Origin: Thiomonas intermedia
GTDB lineage: Bacteria > Pseudomonadota > Gammaproteobacteria > Burkholderiales > Burkholderiaceae_C
Direction: 5' to 3'
Assembly (NCBI GenBank): GCA_022730375.1
Contig: DZDA01000003.1
Span: forward strand, 2,197-59,607
DNA: 57,411 nucleotides
The notes below the pieces were generated by a model. The model did not search any database. It saw nothing but the letters and a program-made list of their open reading frames with translations, and had not been told where the DNA came from. Positions 35,354-44,267 of the stretch are shown here, piece after piece. Every line of letters starts with the position of its first letter. Position 1 is the stretch's first letter. Made by a program: the position numbers and the translations under genes.

Positions 35354-36844
35354 TCACAGTTCCTCATGCCATGAGGCGCCATCGCGCGAGAGCAGGGCGC
35401 TGGAGGCGGCCGGCCCCCAGGTGCCCGCGGTGTAGTTCTTGGGCGCCTCGCCGTTACGCTCCCAGCAGTCCAGGATGGGCTCCACCCAGCGCCAGGCGGC
35501 GGTGAGTTCGTCGCGGCGCATGAACAGCCCCAGCTGGCCGCGGATCACGTCGAGCAGCAGCCGCTCATAGGCATCGGCGCGGCGTTTTTGCGCGGTGGAC
35601 TCGAAATCCAGATCGAGCTGGGTGGGGTGCAGCCGCATGCCGTCGCCGGGTTCCTTGGCGAGAAAATGCAGGCTGATGCTCTCATCGGGCTGCAGCCGGA
35701 TGACCAGGCGGTTGGCCCCCTGCAGTCCGACCGGGCCGCCAAACAGCGACAGCGGCACCGCCCGGAAGTTGATGACAATTTCCGCCAGCCGTTCCTGCAG
35801 CCGCTTGCCGGTGCGCAGAAAGAAGGGCACCCCGGCCCAGCGCCAGTTGACGACCTCGGCCTTGATCGCCACGAAAGTTTCGGTGCGGCTGGCCGACTCG
35901 ATGTCGGGCTCTTGCAGATAGCCCACGACGGGTTTGCCGTCGATGGCGCCGGCGCGGTACTGTCCGCGTACCGTCCGGGTGGCCACATCGGCCTCGGCAA
36001 AGGGCTTGAGCGCCTGCAACACCTTGAGCTTCTCGTCGCGGATGGCATCGGCCTGCAAACTGGCCGGCGGCTCCATGGCCACCATGCACAGCAGTTGCAG
36101 CAGGTGGTTCTGCACCATGTCGCGCAGCGCGCCGGTTTTGTCGTAAAACTCGCCGCGCCCCTCCACGCCCAGGTCTTCGGCGATGGTGATCTGCACGTTG
36201 TCCACCCACTCGCGGCGCCACAGCGGCTCGAACAGCACGTTGCCAAAGCGCATGGCCATGAGGTTCTGCACCGACTCCTTGCCCAGATAGTGGTCGATGC
36301 GGTAGAGCTGGCTCTCGGCAAATGACTGAGCCACCGCAGCGTTGATCGCGTCGGAAGAATCCAGATCGTGGCCCAGGGGTTTCTCCAGCACCACGCGCAC
36401 GTCCGGATGATTGAGCCCCACGCGGGCGAGTTGCGCGCAGATGTCGGCAAACAGTGACGGCGCGGTGGCGAGGTAGCAGACCGTGACATGCGCGCTGCCT
36501 TTGCCCAGCAACCCGGCCAGGGCGTCGAAGTCCGCCGGGTGAGCGGCGTCGAGCTTGAGATAGGTGATGCGGGCGGCGAATGCCGCCCAGACCGGGGAGC
36601 TGAAATCCGCCTTGAGGTGCGGGCCCGATTGGGTGCGCACCTGCGCCAGATAGTCATCCAGCGTCAGCGTGCCCCGGCCGAGTGCGACGATGCGCCCGGC
36701 GGGATGCAAGGTGCCGGATTGGTGCGCCTGATACAGCGCGGGCAGCAGCTTGCGCATGGCCAGATCGCCAGTGCCGCCGAACAACACCATGTCAAAAGCG
36801 GGAGTGGCGCCCATATTGTGTTCTGTCGGTGTCGAAGTGACCAT
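35354..36844 (-). CDS. zwf: Glucose-6-phosphate 1-dehydrogenase
   Basis: Zwf oxidises glucose-6-phosphate with NADP or NAD, the entry to the oxidative pentose phosphate and Entner-Doudoroff routes. The 496-aa product has the N-terminal nucleotide fold FGGTGDLAMRKLLPALY, VLEKPLGHDL and the active-site motif RIDHYLGKESVQNL. It is the first gene of the ten-gene operon, so the promoter should lie in 36845-37150. Starting at 36844 or at the ATG at 36814 is possible. No edd/eda genes are nearby. Confidence 0.94.
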   Translation of the reverse strand: MVTSTPTEHNMGATPAFDMVLFGGTGDLAMRKLLPALYQAHQSGTLHPAGRIVALGRGTLTLDDYLAQVRTQSGPHLKADFSSPVWAAFAARITYLKLDAAHPADFDALAGLLGKGSAHVTVCYLATAPSLFADICAQLARVGLNHPDVRVVLEKPLGHDLDSSDAINAAVAQSFAESQLYRIDHYLGKESVQNLMAMRFGNVLFEPLWRREWVDNVQITIAEDLGVEGRGEFYDKTGALRDMVQNHLLQLLCMVAMEPPASLQADAIRDEKLKVLQALKPFAEADVATRTVRGQYRAGAIDGKPVVGYLQEPDIESASRTETFVAIKAEVVNWRWAGVPFFLRTGKRLQERLAEIVINFRAVPLSLFGGPVGLQGANRLVIRLQPDESISLHFLAKEPGDGMRLHPTQLDLDFESTAQKRRADAYERLLLDVIRGQLGLFMRRDELTAAWRWVEPILDCWERNGEAPKNYTAGTWGPAASSALLSRDGASWHEEL

Positions 36845-37166
36845 GAGAAAAATCCAGATTCAGTGTAGGGAGAAGCGCGGCCGACATAGGGCTGAAAAAC
36901 CCTCCTGGCCACGAAAAATTGACGCTCATCATTGAAATCGTGTGCGCCGTGTGCGGCTCGAATGGTAGGTCGCTCGTATGTCAGCAATTTGCCGAGGCCT
37001 GATCCGCATGCAATTTTCTGACCACCGTGCTTCTACGCGGCACGGCGATGCCGAGCGCACTTCTTCAGTACGTTGACAGAACGATCAGGGTTGCGCGCCA
37101 GCCTCTGCGCTCTCGATCCGAACGGCTGGCGCCAGCGGTTTTCGTCGGTCAGGATATTTTGAAACA
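36845..37166. other. Intergenic region carrying the zwf operon promoter; no gene seen
   Basis: About 320 bp between the zwf start and the efp terminator. I see no convincing gene on either strand. It contains inverted repeats near 37095-37136, and the operon promoter is expected here by position. I could not pick a sigma-70 pair with proper spacing with confidence. Confidence 0.5.
37095..37136. repeat. Inverted repeats with a 12-bp perfect palindrome
   Basis: GCGCCAGCC (37095-37103) pairs with GGCTGGCGC (37124-37132), and GCTGGCGCCAGC (37125-37136) is a perfect 12-bp palindrome. It lies between the efp terminator and the zwf promoter region. There is no T-run, so it is not a standard terminator. 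It could be an operator or chance. Confidence 0.4.
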
Positions 37167-37192
37167 ACAAAGCCGCCCTCGGGCGGCTTTGT
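37167..37192 (-). terminator. Rho-independent terminator of efp
   Basis: An 11-bp perfect stem, ACAAAGCCGCC paired with GGCGGCTTTGT, closes a 4-nt loop. In the minus direction it is followed by the T-rich GTTGTTTC. It begins 30 bp after the efp stop. Confidence 0.88.
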
Positions 37193-37221
37193 CAGTGCGA
37201 GCTGATCGGCTCGATCTGGCT

Positions 37222-37776
37222 TCAGACGCGGCTGCGGTATTCGCCCGTGCGGGTGTCGATCTCGATCTTGTCGCCGGTGGCCACGAAGATGGGCACGGGT
37301 ACTTCGAAGCCGGTGGCCAGTTTGGCGGGTTTGAGCACCTTGCCCGAGGTGTCGCCCTTGATGGCGGGCTCGGTATAGATGATCTCTCGCACCACGGTGG
37401 TGGGCATGTCGACGGAGATGGCCTTGCCGTCGTAGAACACCACTTCGACGGACATGCCGTCTTCGAGGTAGTTCAGGCTGTCGCCCAAATTGTCTTTTTC
37501 AACTTCGTACTGGTTGTAGTCCGTATCCATGAAAACATACATCGGGTCAGCGAAATAAGAGTAGGTGCACTCTTTGCGCTCCAGCGTGACCGGATCGAGC
37601 TTGTCGTCGGCCTTGTAAACCACTTCGGTGCCGCCGCTGGTGAGCAGGTTCTTCAGTTTCATTTTGACCGTGGCGGCATTGCGGCCGCCGCGGCTGTATT
37701 CGGTCTTTTGCACCACCATCGGGTTGTCGCCAACCATGATGACATTACCGGCGCGGATTTCTTGTGCGATCTTCAT
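37222..37776 (-). CDS. efp: Elongation factor P (Arg32 type)
   Basis: EF-P relieves ribosome stalling at polyproline stretches. The 184-aa protein has all three beta-barrel domains at normal length. The loop that carries the modified residue reads [12 protein letters not shown], with Arg at position 32 where E. coli has a Lys modified by EpmA/B. In the Arg32 subgroup this residue is rhamnosylated by EarP, and earP is the next gene upstream (35 bp gap). The two are probably co-transcribed from earP. A strong terminator follows efp. No ribosome-binding site is obvious. Confidence 0.97.
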   Translation of the reverse strand: MKIAQEIRAGNVIMVGDNPMVVQKTEYSRGGRNAATVKMKLKNLLTSGGTEVVYKADDKLDPVTLERKECTYSYFADPMYVFMDTDYNQYEVEKDNLGDSLNYLEDGMSVEVVFYDGKAISVDMPTTVVREIIYTEPAIKGDTSGKVLKPAKLATGFEVPVPIFVATGDKIEIDTRTGEYRSRV

Positions 37777-37811
37777 TGAACAGTCTGTGGGGTTTCAAAT
37801 AAACGCTCATT

Positions 37812-38978
37812 CTACCGGGCGGGTGCAAGAGAGGGCCGATTGCTGGCGAGCTGCTGCACTTCATCGACCAGTTGGCTGGCCAGATCGGGTCGGGTTTGCA
37901 GGCTGCGCGACCATTTGAGCGCATGGCGCTGCAAGGCGGGCAGGCTGCTCACAAATTCCAGCCAGGCGGGCGCCAGGTCGAGGCCCCGGTTCCATGCGGT
38001 CCAGAAATGCACCACGGTGTCGCGCAGTTCGCTGTCGGCCTCTTCGAGGTAGAGATCGAGGAAGGCATCAAGCTTGCGGTCGTGGGCGCTGTCTTCCTGT
38101 GGGTAGATGTGCCAGATGAAGGGCTTGGCCGCCCATTGCGCGCGGACGAAGGAATCTTCTCCCCGCACGATGCAGACGTCGGCTGCCCAGAGCAGTTCGT
38201 CGAAACGTTGCTGCGGGATGTAGGGCAGGGCGTAGATGCTCAGGCTGCCGCGCGAGGTGATCTGGCCGGTTTGCAGCGTCATGTCCAGCCAGGTGTTGAT
38301 GGCCGTCATCACCGGGCCGGGACAGACCCAGAGCGCCACCGGGCGCTCGGAAGCGGCCATGGTGTGCAGCCAGCCATCGAGCCGCTGGCGGGCATAGCTG
38401 AACAGCAGCACGGTGAGCGCATGGTCGGGCGGAGGAGGCAGACCGAGGGCGCGCATGGCGATGCGTTTGGCCGAGGGCTGCATCTGCCAGTTGTCGCGCT
38501 GCGAGATCAGGCTGGATTCGCGCGGCAGACCGCCGGATTTGTCGGTGAAGCCGGGGTAGTAGAAATACTTCATCAGCCCGCCGCTTTGCGGCGAAGGCTT
38601 GAGGTGATGCAGATCGACCCACTTTTCTGCGCTGAGATGTTCGAGGTTCAGCCAGACGGGAGGAGGTGAGGCCTTGCCGATCTGCGCTATGTAGGCGTCG
38701 CTCAGGCGGCAGCCGAACATTTCGATGACGACATCGCCCGGCGTGGCCTGTGCCTGCCGGGCCCAAGGCACAATCTGCACCCCGGCCAGGGTCTGCTCCG
38801 CAGCACGAAGCTGGACCTGCGGCGCAATATGGGCGAACGCCTTGAAGTCGTCCAGGAATAATCGCACCTGTTGCTGGTGCTCCGCGGCGAGTTGCCGAGC
38901 AAGTCGCCAAGTCACGCCGATATCGCCGAGGTTGTCGACGACATGGCAAAACAAATCCCACCGATGTTGGACTTTCAT
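37812..38978 (-). CDS. earP: EF-P arginine rhamnosyltransferase EarP
   Basis: EarP transfers rhamnose from dTDP-rhamnose to Arg32 of EF-P. The 388-aa product begins MKVQHRWDLFCHVVDNLGDIGVTWRLARQLA, the EarP N-terminal signature with the catalytic Asp residues, and includes VWLNLEHLSAEKW, YFYYPGFTDKSGGL and RGEDSFVRAQWA near the sugar-nucleotide site. The start was placed at MKVQ by alignment; the longer frame runs into a palindromic element. The pairing with an Arg32 EF-P makes this assignment firm. The dTDP-rhamnose genes must be elsewhere. Confidence 0.95.
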   Translation of the reverse strand: MKVQHRWDLFCHVVDNLGDIGVTWRLARQLAAEHQQQVRLFLDDFKAFAHIAPQVQLRAAEQTLAGVQIVPWARQAQATPGDVVIEMFGCRLSDAYIAQIGKASPPPVWLNLEHLSAEKWVDLHHLKPSPQSGGLMKYFYYPGFTDKSGGLPRESSLISQRDNWQMQPSAKRIAMRALGLPPPPDHALTVLLFSYARQRLDGWLHTMAASERPVALWVCPGPVMTAINTWLDMTLQTGQITSRGSLSIYALPYIPQQRFDELLWAADVCIVRGEDSFVRAQWAAKPFIWHIYPQEDSAHDRKLDAFLDLYLEEADSELRDTVVHFWTAWNRGLDLAPAWLEFVSSLPALQRHALKWSRSLQTRPDLASQLVDEVQQLASNRPSLAPAR

Positions 38979-39015
38979 GAATATGCAAGGTGACAACGCA
39001 CCGCTTTCGAGCTCA

Positions 39016-39174
39016 GAGGGTGTGAATGAATCCGGCGTGGCCGAGCAGCGCGTCCAAACGCCCCCGATCAAGGCGCAAAGCACAGCCGTACCCATCGGCA
39101 CGGCGCGCATTTGCAACGCCGAGCGGGGGCGTTTGGGCGCGAAGAGCGAGCATGGCGGATTTGTTCACACCCTC
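39016..39174. mobile_element. MITE-like long imperfect palindrome
   Basis: A 159-bp element with perfect 11-bp termini, GAGGGTGTGAA (39016-39026) and TTCACACCCTC (39164-39174). The similarity continues inward as an imperfect inverted repeat of about 50 bp per arm, including CCAAACGCCCCCG paired with CGGGGGCGTTTGG. It is flanked on both sides by TCA (39013-39015, 39175-39177), which could be a 3-bp target duplication. It contains no transposase. It fills most of the gap between the divergent earP and uracil-DNA glycosylase genes. Confidence 0.6.
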
Positions 39175-39177
39175 TCA

Positions 39178-39831
39178 TTGTCTTTTTATGATCCGCATTG
39201 TCGTCTGTGCCCACGACTAGCGGCCTTTTTACACCAAGTCAAACAAGATCATCCTGATTTTTCCTGTCTGCCGGTGCCGCCTTTGGGTCCGCTGGATGCG
39301 CCGCTGCTCATCGCGGGCCTGGCGCCAGGCCTGAAGGGGGCCAATGCCTCGGGGCGTCCGTTCACGGGAGATGGCGCCGGGCCGCTGCTGTTCGGCACGC
39401 TCACCGAGCTGGGTCTGGCCTCGCGGCCTGTACCCGTGCGGATCGGCGATCACCCCTCAACGCTGCGGGCCGACGACGGGCTGCAACTGCACGGTTGTCG
39501 CATCAGCAACGCGGTGAAATGTCTGCCGCCTGAAAACAAGCCCTTGCCCGCGGAGATTCGCACCTGCAATCGCTATATCGTCGCAGAGATCGCGGCCATG
39601 CCGAATCTGCGGGTGATCGTCGCTCTGGGCAAGGTAGCGCACGATGCGGTGCTCATGGCGCTGGGGCGCAAAGCATCGTCGGCCCGCTTCGCCCATGCCG
39701 CCGAGCATCGCATGGGCGACTACATCCTGATCGACAGTTACCACTGCAGCCGCTACAACCAGAACACAGGCCGCTTGACCGCTCCGATGTTTCGCGCGGT
39801 GTTCGAGCGGGCCTTGCACCTTCTGAACTGA
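39178..39831 (+). CDS. Uracil-DNA glycosylase superfamily protein (family 5/UdgB-like)
   Basis: This enzyme removes uracil or other deaminated bases from DNA. Four Cys residues expected for a 4Fe-4S cluster are visible: [19 protein letters not shown] and RTCNRY. Motif A is [19 protein letters not shown], close to the UdgB pattern, and motif 3 is [13 protein letters not shown]. The start is uncertain: no in-frame ATG lies near the first conserved residues, and TTG at 39178 gives about 217 aa. The frame is open far upstream through the palindromic element and antisense to earP. It ends 5 bp before uvrC, so these two repair genes probably share a transcript. Confidence 0.8.
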   Translation: MSFYDPHCRLCPRLAAFLHQVKQDHPDFSCLPVPPLGPLDAPLLIAGLAPGLKGANASGRPFTGDGAGPLLFGTLTELGLASRPVPVRIGDHPSTLRADDGLQLHGCRISNAVKCLPPENKPLPAEIRTCNRYIVAEIAAMPNLRVIVALGKVAHDAVLMALGRKASSARFAHAAEHRMGDYILIDSYHCSRYNQNTGRLTAPMFRAVFERALHLLN

Positions 39832-39836
39832 GCATC

Positions 39837-41780
39837 ATGGCATCCGATCCTCCCCAACCGGAGCACAGCGCGGCGCTGCTGGCGCAGGTTGCGGCGTTGC
39901 CGCATCTGCCCGGGGTTTATCGCTACTTCGCGGCCGATGGCAGTTTGCTTTACGTGGGCAAGGCGCGCGATCTGCGCAAGCGCGTGTCGAGCTACTTCCA
40001 GAAAGATCACGGCGGCACGCGCATCGGGCTGATGGTGTCGCGCATCAATCGGCTCGACACCACGGTCACCCGCACCGAGGCCGAGGCGCTGCTGCTCGAA
40101 AACAACCTGATCAAGACGCAGCATCCGCGCTACAACATTCTGTTCCGCGACGACAAGTCTTACCCGTATTTGCAGATCACCACGGCGCACGAGTACCCGC
40201 GCGTGGCGTATTACCGCGGTGCGACCGACCGCAAGCAGCAGTACTTCGGCCCCTATCCAAACGCCTGGTCGGTGAAGGAAAGCATTGCGGTGCTGCAAAA
40301 GGTGTTTCAGTTGCGCACTTGCGAGGACACGGTGTTTTCCAACCGCAGTCGGCCCTGCCTGCTGCACCAGATCCACCGCTGCACGGCGCCCTGCGTGGGC
40401 AAGATCAGCGCTGCGGACTATGCGCGCGACGTGCAGCACGCGGTGCGCTTTCTGCGCGGCGATCATGGGGTGGTGATGGGCGATCTGCAGTTGCAGATGC
40501 AGTCGCTCTCCGACGCGCTGCGTTTCGAAGAGGCGGCTGCGCTGCGCGACCAGATCGCCGCGCTGTCGGGCGTGCTCCAGCAGCAAAGCATGGAAGTGGG
40601 CAGTGCCGAAGACGTGGACATTCTGGCCGTGGCGCTCAAGGGAGGTCGGGCCTGCGTCAACCTCGCCATGGTGCGCGGCGGCCGACATCTGGGCGACCGT
40701 GCCTATTTCCCCAGTCAGGTTCAGGCGGCGTTGGAGTTGGGCGACGATCTGGCGGATGACATCGCCCCCGAACAGGGCGCTCCCGGCCAGGCAGCGCAGC
40801 GGGTGCTGCAGGCTTTTGTTGCGCAGCATTACCTGCAGATGGCGCCGCCGCCGGTTCTGGTGTGCGACCTGCCCGTCGAGCCGGAATTGCTCGATGCCCT
40901 GGGCGAACACGCCGGGCATCGCATGCAGCAGGTCACGCAGCCGCGCGGTCAGCGGCGCGATTGGCTGGAGATGGCACAAAAAGGCGCGCAGATCGCCCTG
41001 ACGCGGTTGCTCGCAGAAGAAGGCTCGCAGCGCGAGCGCACCTTTGCCTTGGCGCAGGCGCTGGGCCTGGACGCCGAACAGGCCGAAGGCTTGCGCGCGG
41101 AATGCTTCGACATCAGCCATACCGCAGGCGAGGCCACGCAGGCGTCTTGCGTGGTGTACGCCGAACATGCCATGCAGCCGTCGCAATACCGGCGGTTTCG
41201 CATCAACGACATCACGCCGGGAGACGACTACGCCGCGATGCGCCAGGTGCTCACCCGGCGTTACAAGCGTGTTGCCGAGGCGCTGGCCCAGGGGGCGACC
41301 GCTGCCGACGGCGAAACGCCCGCCGATGCGCGCCTGCCCGATCTGGTGTTGGTTGATGGCGGTCGCGGGCAGGTAACGATGGCGCGTGAGGTGTTCACCG
41401 AATTGGGGCTGGATCTCAGCGTGATCGTTGGCGTGGAAAAAGGCGAGGGCCGCAAGGTCGGTCTGGAGGAGCTGGTGTTTGCCGACGGCCGTGCCAAGCT
41501 CACCCTGCCCGCCGATAGCGCCGCCCTCATGCTGGTGGCGCAGATTCGCGACGAGGCGCACCGCTTTGCCATCACCGGCATGCGCGCCGCACGCGCCAAG
41601 GTGCGCACGGGCGGTTCGCGGCTCGAAGATATACCCGGCATCGGCCCCAAGCGCCGCGCGAAGTTGCTGGCGCGGTTTGGCGGTATTCGCGGCGTCGAGG
41701 CCGCCAGCGAAGACGATCTGATGACGGTGGACGGCATCTCCCGCGAACTCGCCCACACGCTGTACAAGGCGCTGCACTAA
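39837..41780 (+). CDS. uvrC: Excinuclease ABC subunit C
   Basis: UvrC makes both incisions in nucleotide excision repair. The 647-aa protein has the GIY-YIG nuclease domain at the N-terminus ([21 protein letters not shown]), a UVR motif around [20 protein letters not shown], and an RNase H-like nuclease with [10 protein letters not shown] and [10 protein letters not shown]. It ends in tandem helix-hairpin-helix motifs ([18 protein letters not shown]). Length and order are normal. It starts 5 bp after the glycosylase stop. Confidence 0.96.
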   Translation: MASDPPQPEHSAALLAQVAALPHLPGVYRYFAADGSLLYVGKARDLRKRVSSYFQKDHGGTRIGLMVSRINRLDTTVTRTEAEALLLENNLIKTQHPRYNILFRDDKSYPYLQITTAHEYPRVAYYRGATDRKQQYFGPYPNAWSVKESIAVLQKVFQLRTCEDTVFSNRSRPCLLHQIHRCTAPCVGKISAADYARDVQHAVRFLRGDHGVVMGDLQLQMQSLSDALRFEEAAALRDQIAALSGVLQQQSMEVGSAEDVDILAVALKGGRACVNLAMVRGGRHLGDRAYFPSQVQAALELGDDLADDIAPEQGAPGQAAQRVLQAFVAQHYLQMAPPPVLVCDLPVEPELLDALGEHAGHRMQQVTQPRGQRRDWLEMAQKGAQIALTRLLAEEGSQRERTFALAQALGLDAEQAEGLRAECFDISHTAGEATQASCVVYAEHAMQPSQYRRFRINDITPGDDYAAMRQVLTRRYKRVAEALAQGATAADGETPADARLPDLVLVDGGRGQVTMAREVFTELGLDLSVIVGVEKGEGRKVGLEELVFADGRAKLTLPADSAALMLVAQIRDEAHRFAITGMRAARAKVRTGGSRLEDIPGIGPKRRAKLLARFGGIRGVEAASEDDLMTVDGISRELAHTLYKALH

Positions 41781-41813
41781 AAAAAGTGGTCGCCTCGTTG
41801 CTTATCGGGACGC

Positions 41814-42287
41814 TTACTTGGCCGCGTGCTTTTTGTGCAGCGAGGCCTTGTACAGCGCGACCACTTCCTTGAACTGCTCGGCGTTCAGCAGAGCGCGCAT
41901 CCTGTCCACGCAGCCCGCGCGCATGGCCACCAGTGCAGCTTCCTGCTTGCCGATGTCTTCGATCAGGGCTTGGCGCTCGGGGGTGTCGCCCATGCCATCC
42001 AACAGCGCAGCTCGCAGTTGCAGGCGGGTGTTGGCCAGCTTGTCTTCAGCGGCCATGCGTTTGGCGGGAGCGGTCTTGAGCCATTGGGCAAACTGCTCTT
42101 GCTGGGCGGCATCGAGCTTGAGCGCTTTTTCGTGCTGTTTGATGATGGGAACCAGTGCGATGATCGGCTCGCCCAGGTTGTAGGCGGGGTGTTCGGCTTG
42201 GGCGAACTGCATCGGGGCAGCGAAGCCGAGTACCAGCGCGGTGATCAGGGCGCTGCGTTTGAAGTGTTGTTGGGTGGAAGTCAGCAT
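41814..42287 (-). CDS. Exported Spy/CpxP-like (LTxxQ) protein
   Basis: This 157-aa protein has a Sec signal peptide ending AQA/E at about residue 30, followed by an all-helical, Lys/Gln/Ala-rich mature part. The pattern LDAAQQEQFAQWLKT resembles the LTxxQ motif of Spy, CpxP and ZraP, periplasmic chaperones or metal-stress proteins. A second such segment is LLNAEQFKEVVALYK. The ATG at 42287 has GGAGA five bases upstream. It is divergent from the oxidase operon, across a 494-bp regulatory gap. Family assignment is by pattern only. Confidence 0.65.
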   Translation of the reverse strand: MLTSTQQHFKRSALITALVLGFAAPMQFAQAEHPAYNLGEPIIALVPIIKQHEKALKLDAAQQEQFAQWLKTAPAKRMAAEDKLANTRLQLRAALLDGMGDTPERQALIEDIGKQEAALVAMRAGCVDRMRALLNAEQFKEVVALYKASLHKKHAAK

Positions 42288-42484
42288 GGCAATCTCCAGT
42301 GGGTCTGTTCCTGCAAAAGACAGGGCTGAAGCACGAATGTAATCAGATGTATCAAATTGCCTATTGATGTGACGCAAAAGTAGAAGTTGTGCGGCAAAGC
42401 GCCGCAGGCTTCGTTGATTGGTACGGCATAAGCGGGCTGGCGCAGTCAGTTGCGGGTGAAATTCGCGCAGCTCCGATTTTCGAA

Positions 42485-42498
42485 TTGACATAGATCAA
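42485..42498. promoter_or_regulatory. FNR/Anr-like box
   Basis: TTGACATAGATCAA matches the FNR consensus TTGAT-N4-ATCAA with one mismatch. It lies about 200 bp upstream of the Spy-like start and 284 bp upstream of the oxidase start. Oxygen-responsive control would fit either, but the distance is long for direct control without a distal promoter. Confidence 0.45.
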
Positions 42499-42674
42499 AC
42501 GCCTGTTCTGTGCAGCCGCCGCTACGGCACGCAACCCGCCTAGGCTTCGTCCTGCTTGCATCGGGATGGTGCGGCGCTGAAGCCTGAACTTCGATGTGGT
42601 GAACCGTCGCGTGCGGAGTAGCGGCGGGCGCCCAGCGGGGTCATTCAGGGTTTTCCCAGCGGCGTTTTGTCATC

Positions 42675-42703
42675 TTGTTCCCTGACCTATATCAGCGAAT
42701 ACT
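42675..42703 (+). promoter_or_regulatory. Weak sigma-70 promoter candidate for the oxidase operon
   Basis: TTGTTC (42675-42680) and AATACT (42698-42703) are separated by 17 bp, about 79 bp upstream of the ATG. Each matches the consensus only partly. The region overlaps one arm of the CTATATC/GATATAG repeat. Confidence 0.25.
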
Positions 42704-42781
42704 GATGCACGGATATAGACCGGACGGGCAGCGGCAACAAGGCCGTGATCCACCGTCGACACATTGCTTGAAGGAGTTTGT

Positions 42782-44263
42782 ATGTCAGAGTTGCTCGGCA
42801 TTTACCCCTCGTGGTACGTGCCTCAGATCGGCACAGCCTGGGTGATGGGGATCATCGGCACGATACACGTGCTGGCCTCCAATACCTCGGTCGGCGCCGC
42901 CGTGCTGTTTGCCATGCTGGAGAGTCGGTCGGTTCGCGAGAACAAGCCGGAGATCATGCAGTACATCAAGAAGTACGGCATGTTCCTACTGGTGTTTTCG
43001 TATATCTGGGGCTCGGTCACCGGCCCTGGCATCTGGTATTCGGTCACTGTGGCCAGCCCGCGTGGCATCTCGGCGCTGATCCACAACTTCGTCTGGGTCT
43101 GGGCGACGGAGTGGATTTTCTTCACCGTGGAGGTGATCGGGGTGTACGCGCTGGTGTACACCATCGGCAAGATCGACCCCAAGACCCACCTGAAAATCAC
43201 CTGGACTTTCGTGGTGAGCTCCATCGCCACGCTGGTGCTGATCGTGGGCATTCTGTCGTTCATGATGTGGCCGGGCAATGACCGCTGGTATCTCTCCGGC
43301 TCGGTGTTCGATGCGTTCTACAACCTGAACTTTGCGGCCCAGTTGTTCGACCGGGGCTTCCTGATGCTGACTTCGGCAGCCGTGGTGGGCACCATCATCG
43401 TGGCGGCCATTCCCAAAGGCGATCCGCTGCGGCGCGACGTGGGGCAGACGGTGGCCAAGCTCGGCATCATCGGTCTGGTGGGCGGCGCGCTGTCGTTCAT
43501 GTGGTACGTCGCCACGCTGCCGCCGAACGCGCTGGTCATCCTCAAGGATCGCCTGCCGCACTGGTTCGGCTACATCGATTTTCGCGTCACGACTTTCGTG
43601 CCCTTGGCCATCACGTCCTTGTTGATCGGCGCCTATTTGCTCTGGGTGTATGTGAAGCCCAACGCCGTGCGGGTGCCCCTGGCTGCTGCCATGGTGGTCG
43701 TGCTGCTGGTCGCTGGCATCTGGCCTGAAGAGCGCACGCGTGAAAGCCTGCGCAAGCCTTGGGTCGTGGGGCAGTACATGTACTCCAACCAGATCATCGG
43801 CCGGGATGTTCCGGGTCTGGGCATCAAGGATGAAGTGCCCATCATCGCCAAAGAGGGGCTGCTGAAGACAGCGGCCTTCGTGCCGGCCGATCTGCGCGTG
43901 ATCACGCCGCAAAACCAGATGGAAGCCGGGCGGCTGCTGGCGGTGATGTCGTGCGCCAACTGTCACTCGATCAACAAAGACGGGCCGCTGCGCCCGTTGC
44001 CCAAGCTGCTGCACGGCACGACGGACGTGGCCATGATCCAGGGCTTCCTGGCCGGGCCGCTGGCCCATGGCACAGTGCCTTACATGCCCAAGATCGATCT
44101 GCCCGATGACGAACAAAAGGCTCTCGCCACCTTCCTGGCCGCCGTCAATGCCGGCACGGTGGACGCCGAGGGTCATCTGATCGCTCGTGCGCCCGTTGCG
44201 GCGCCGCTGCGCACCGCCGTGGCGCAAGCCGCTGATCAGCAACCCACCAAAGCAAAGGACTGA
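42782..44263 (+). CDS. Cytochrome bd-superfamily subunit I homologue with fused C-terminal cytochrome c
   Basis: This 493-aa membrane protein resembles CydA but ends in a heme c domain. About nine membrane helices are visible up to residue 320. Candidate heme ligand His29 sits in TIHVLASNTSVG, matching the CydA helix-1 pattern; the VTGPGIWYSV and TEWIFFTVEV segments place Glu110 and Glu117 near the CydA E99/E107 positions. LRKPWVVGQ parallels GRQPW of CydA. No quinol-binding Q-loop (GLKDF-type) is present. The heme c site is CANCH (Cys391, Cys394, His395) with Met435 in PYMPK as possible sixth ligand. The ATG at 42782 has AAGGAG five bases upstream. It is first of three genes; I infer a cytochrome c-linked oxygen reductase. 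Confidence 0.75.
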   Translation: MSELLGIYPSWYVPQIGTAWVMGIIGTIHVLASNTSVGAAVLFAMLESRSVRENKPEIMQYIKKYGMFLLVFSYIWGSVTGPGIWYSVTVASPRGISALIHNFVWVWATEWIFFTVEVIGVYALVYTIGKIDPKTHLKITWTFVVSSIATLVLIVGILSFMMWPGNDRWYLSGSVFDAFYNLNFAAQLFDRGFLMLTSAAVVGTIIVAAIPKGDPLRRDVGQTVAKLGIIGLVGGALSFMWYVATLPPNALVILKDRLPHWFGYIDFRVTTFVPLAITSLLIGAYLLWVYVKPNAVRVPLAAAMVVVLLVAGIWPEERTRESLRKPWVVGQYMYSNQIIGRDVPGLGIKDEVPIIAKEGLLKTAAFVPADLRVITPQNQMEAGRLLAVMSCANCHSINKDGPLRPLPKLLHGTTDVAMIQGFLAGPLAHGTVPYMPKIDLPDDEQKALATFLAAVNAGTVDAEGHLIARAPVAAPLRTAVAQAADQQPTKAKD

Positions 44264-44267
44264 CATC

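Larger units (their letters stand above)
42288..42781. other. Regulatory intergenic region between the Spy-like gene and the oxidase operon
   Basis: About 494 bp with no convincing gene; the frames that cross it are short and lack ribosome-binding sites. It holds an FNR/Anr-like box (42485-42498), a CTATATC/GATATAG inverted repeat (42687-42693 and 42712-42718) and a weak promoter candidate (42675-42703). Confidence 0.6.

Noticed and set aside
39753-41777. 674-codon open frame on the minus strand opposite uvrC
   Set aside because: Composition is Arg/His/Gln-rich low-information sequence and it mirrors uvrC exactly, as expected from high-GC third positions.
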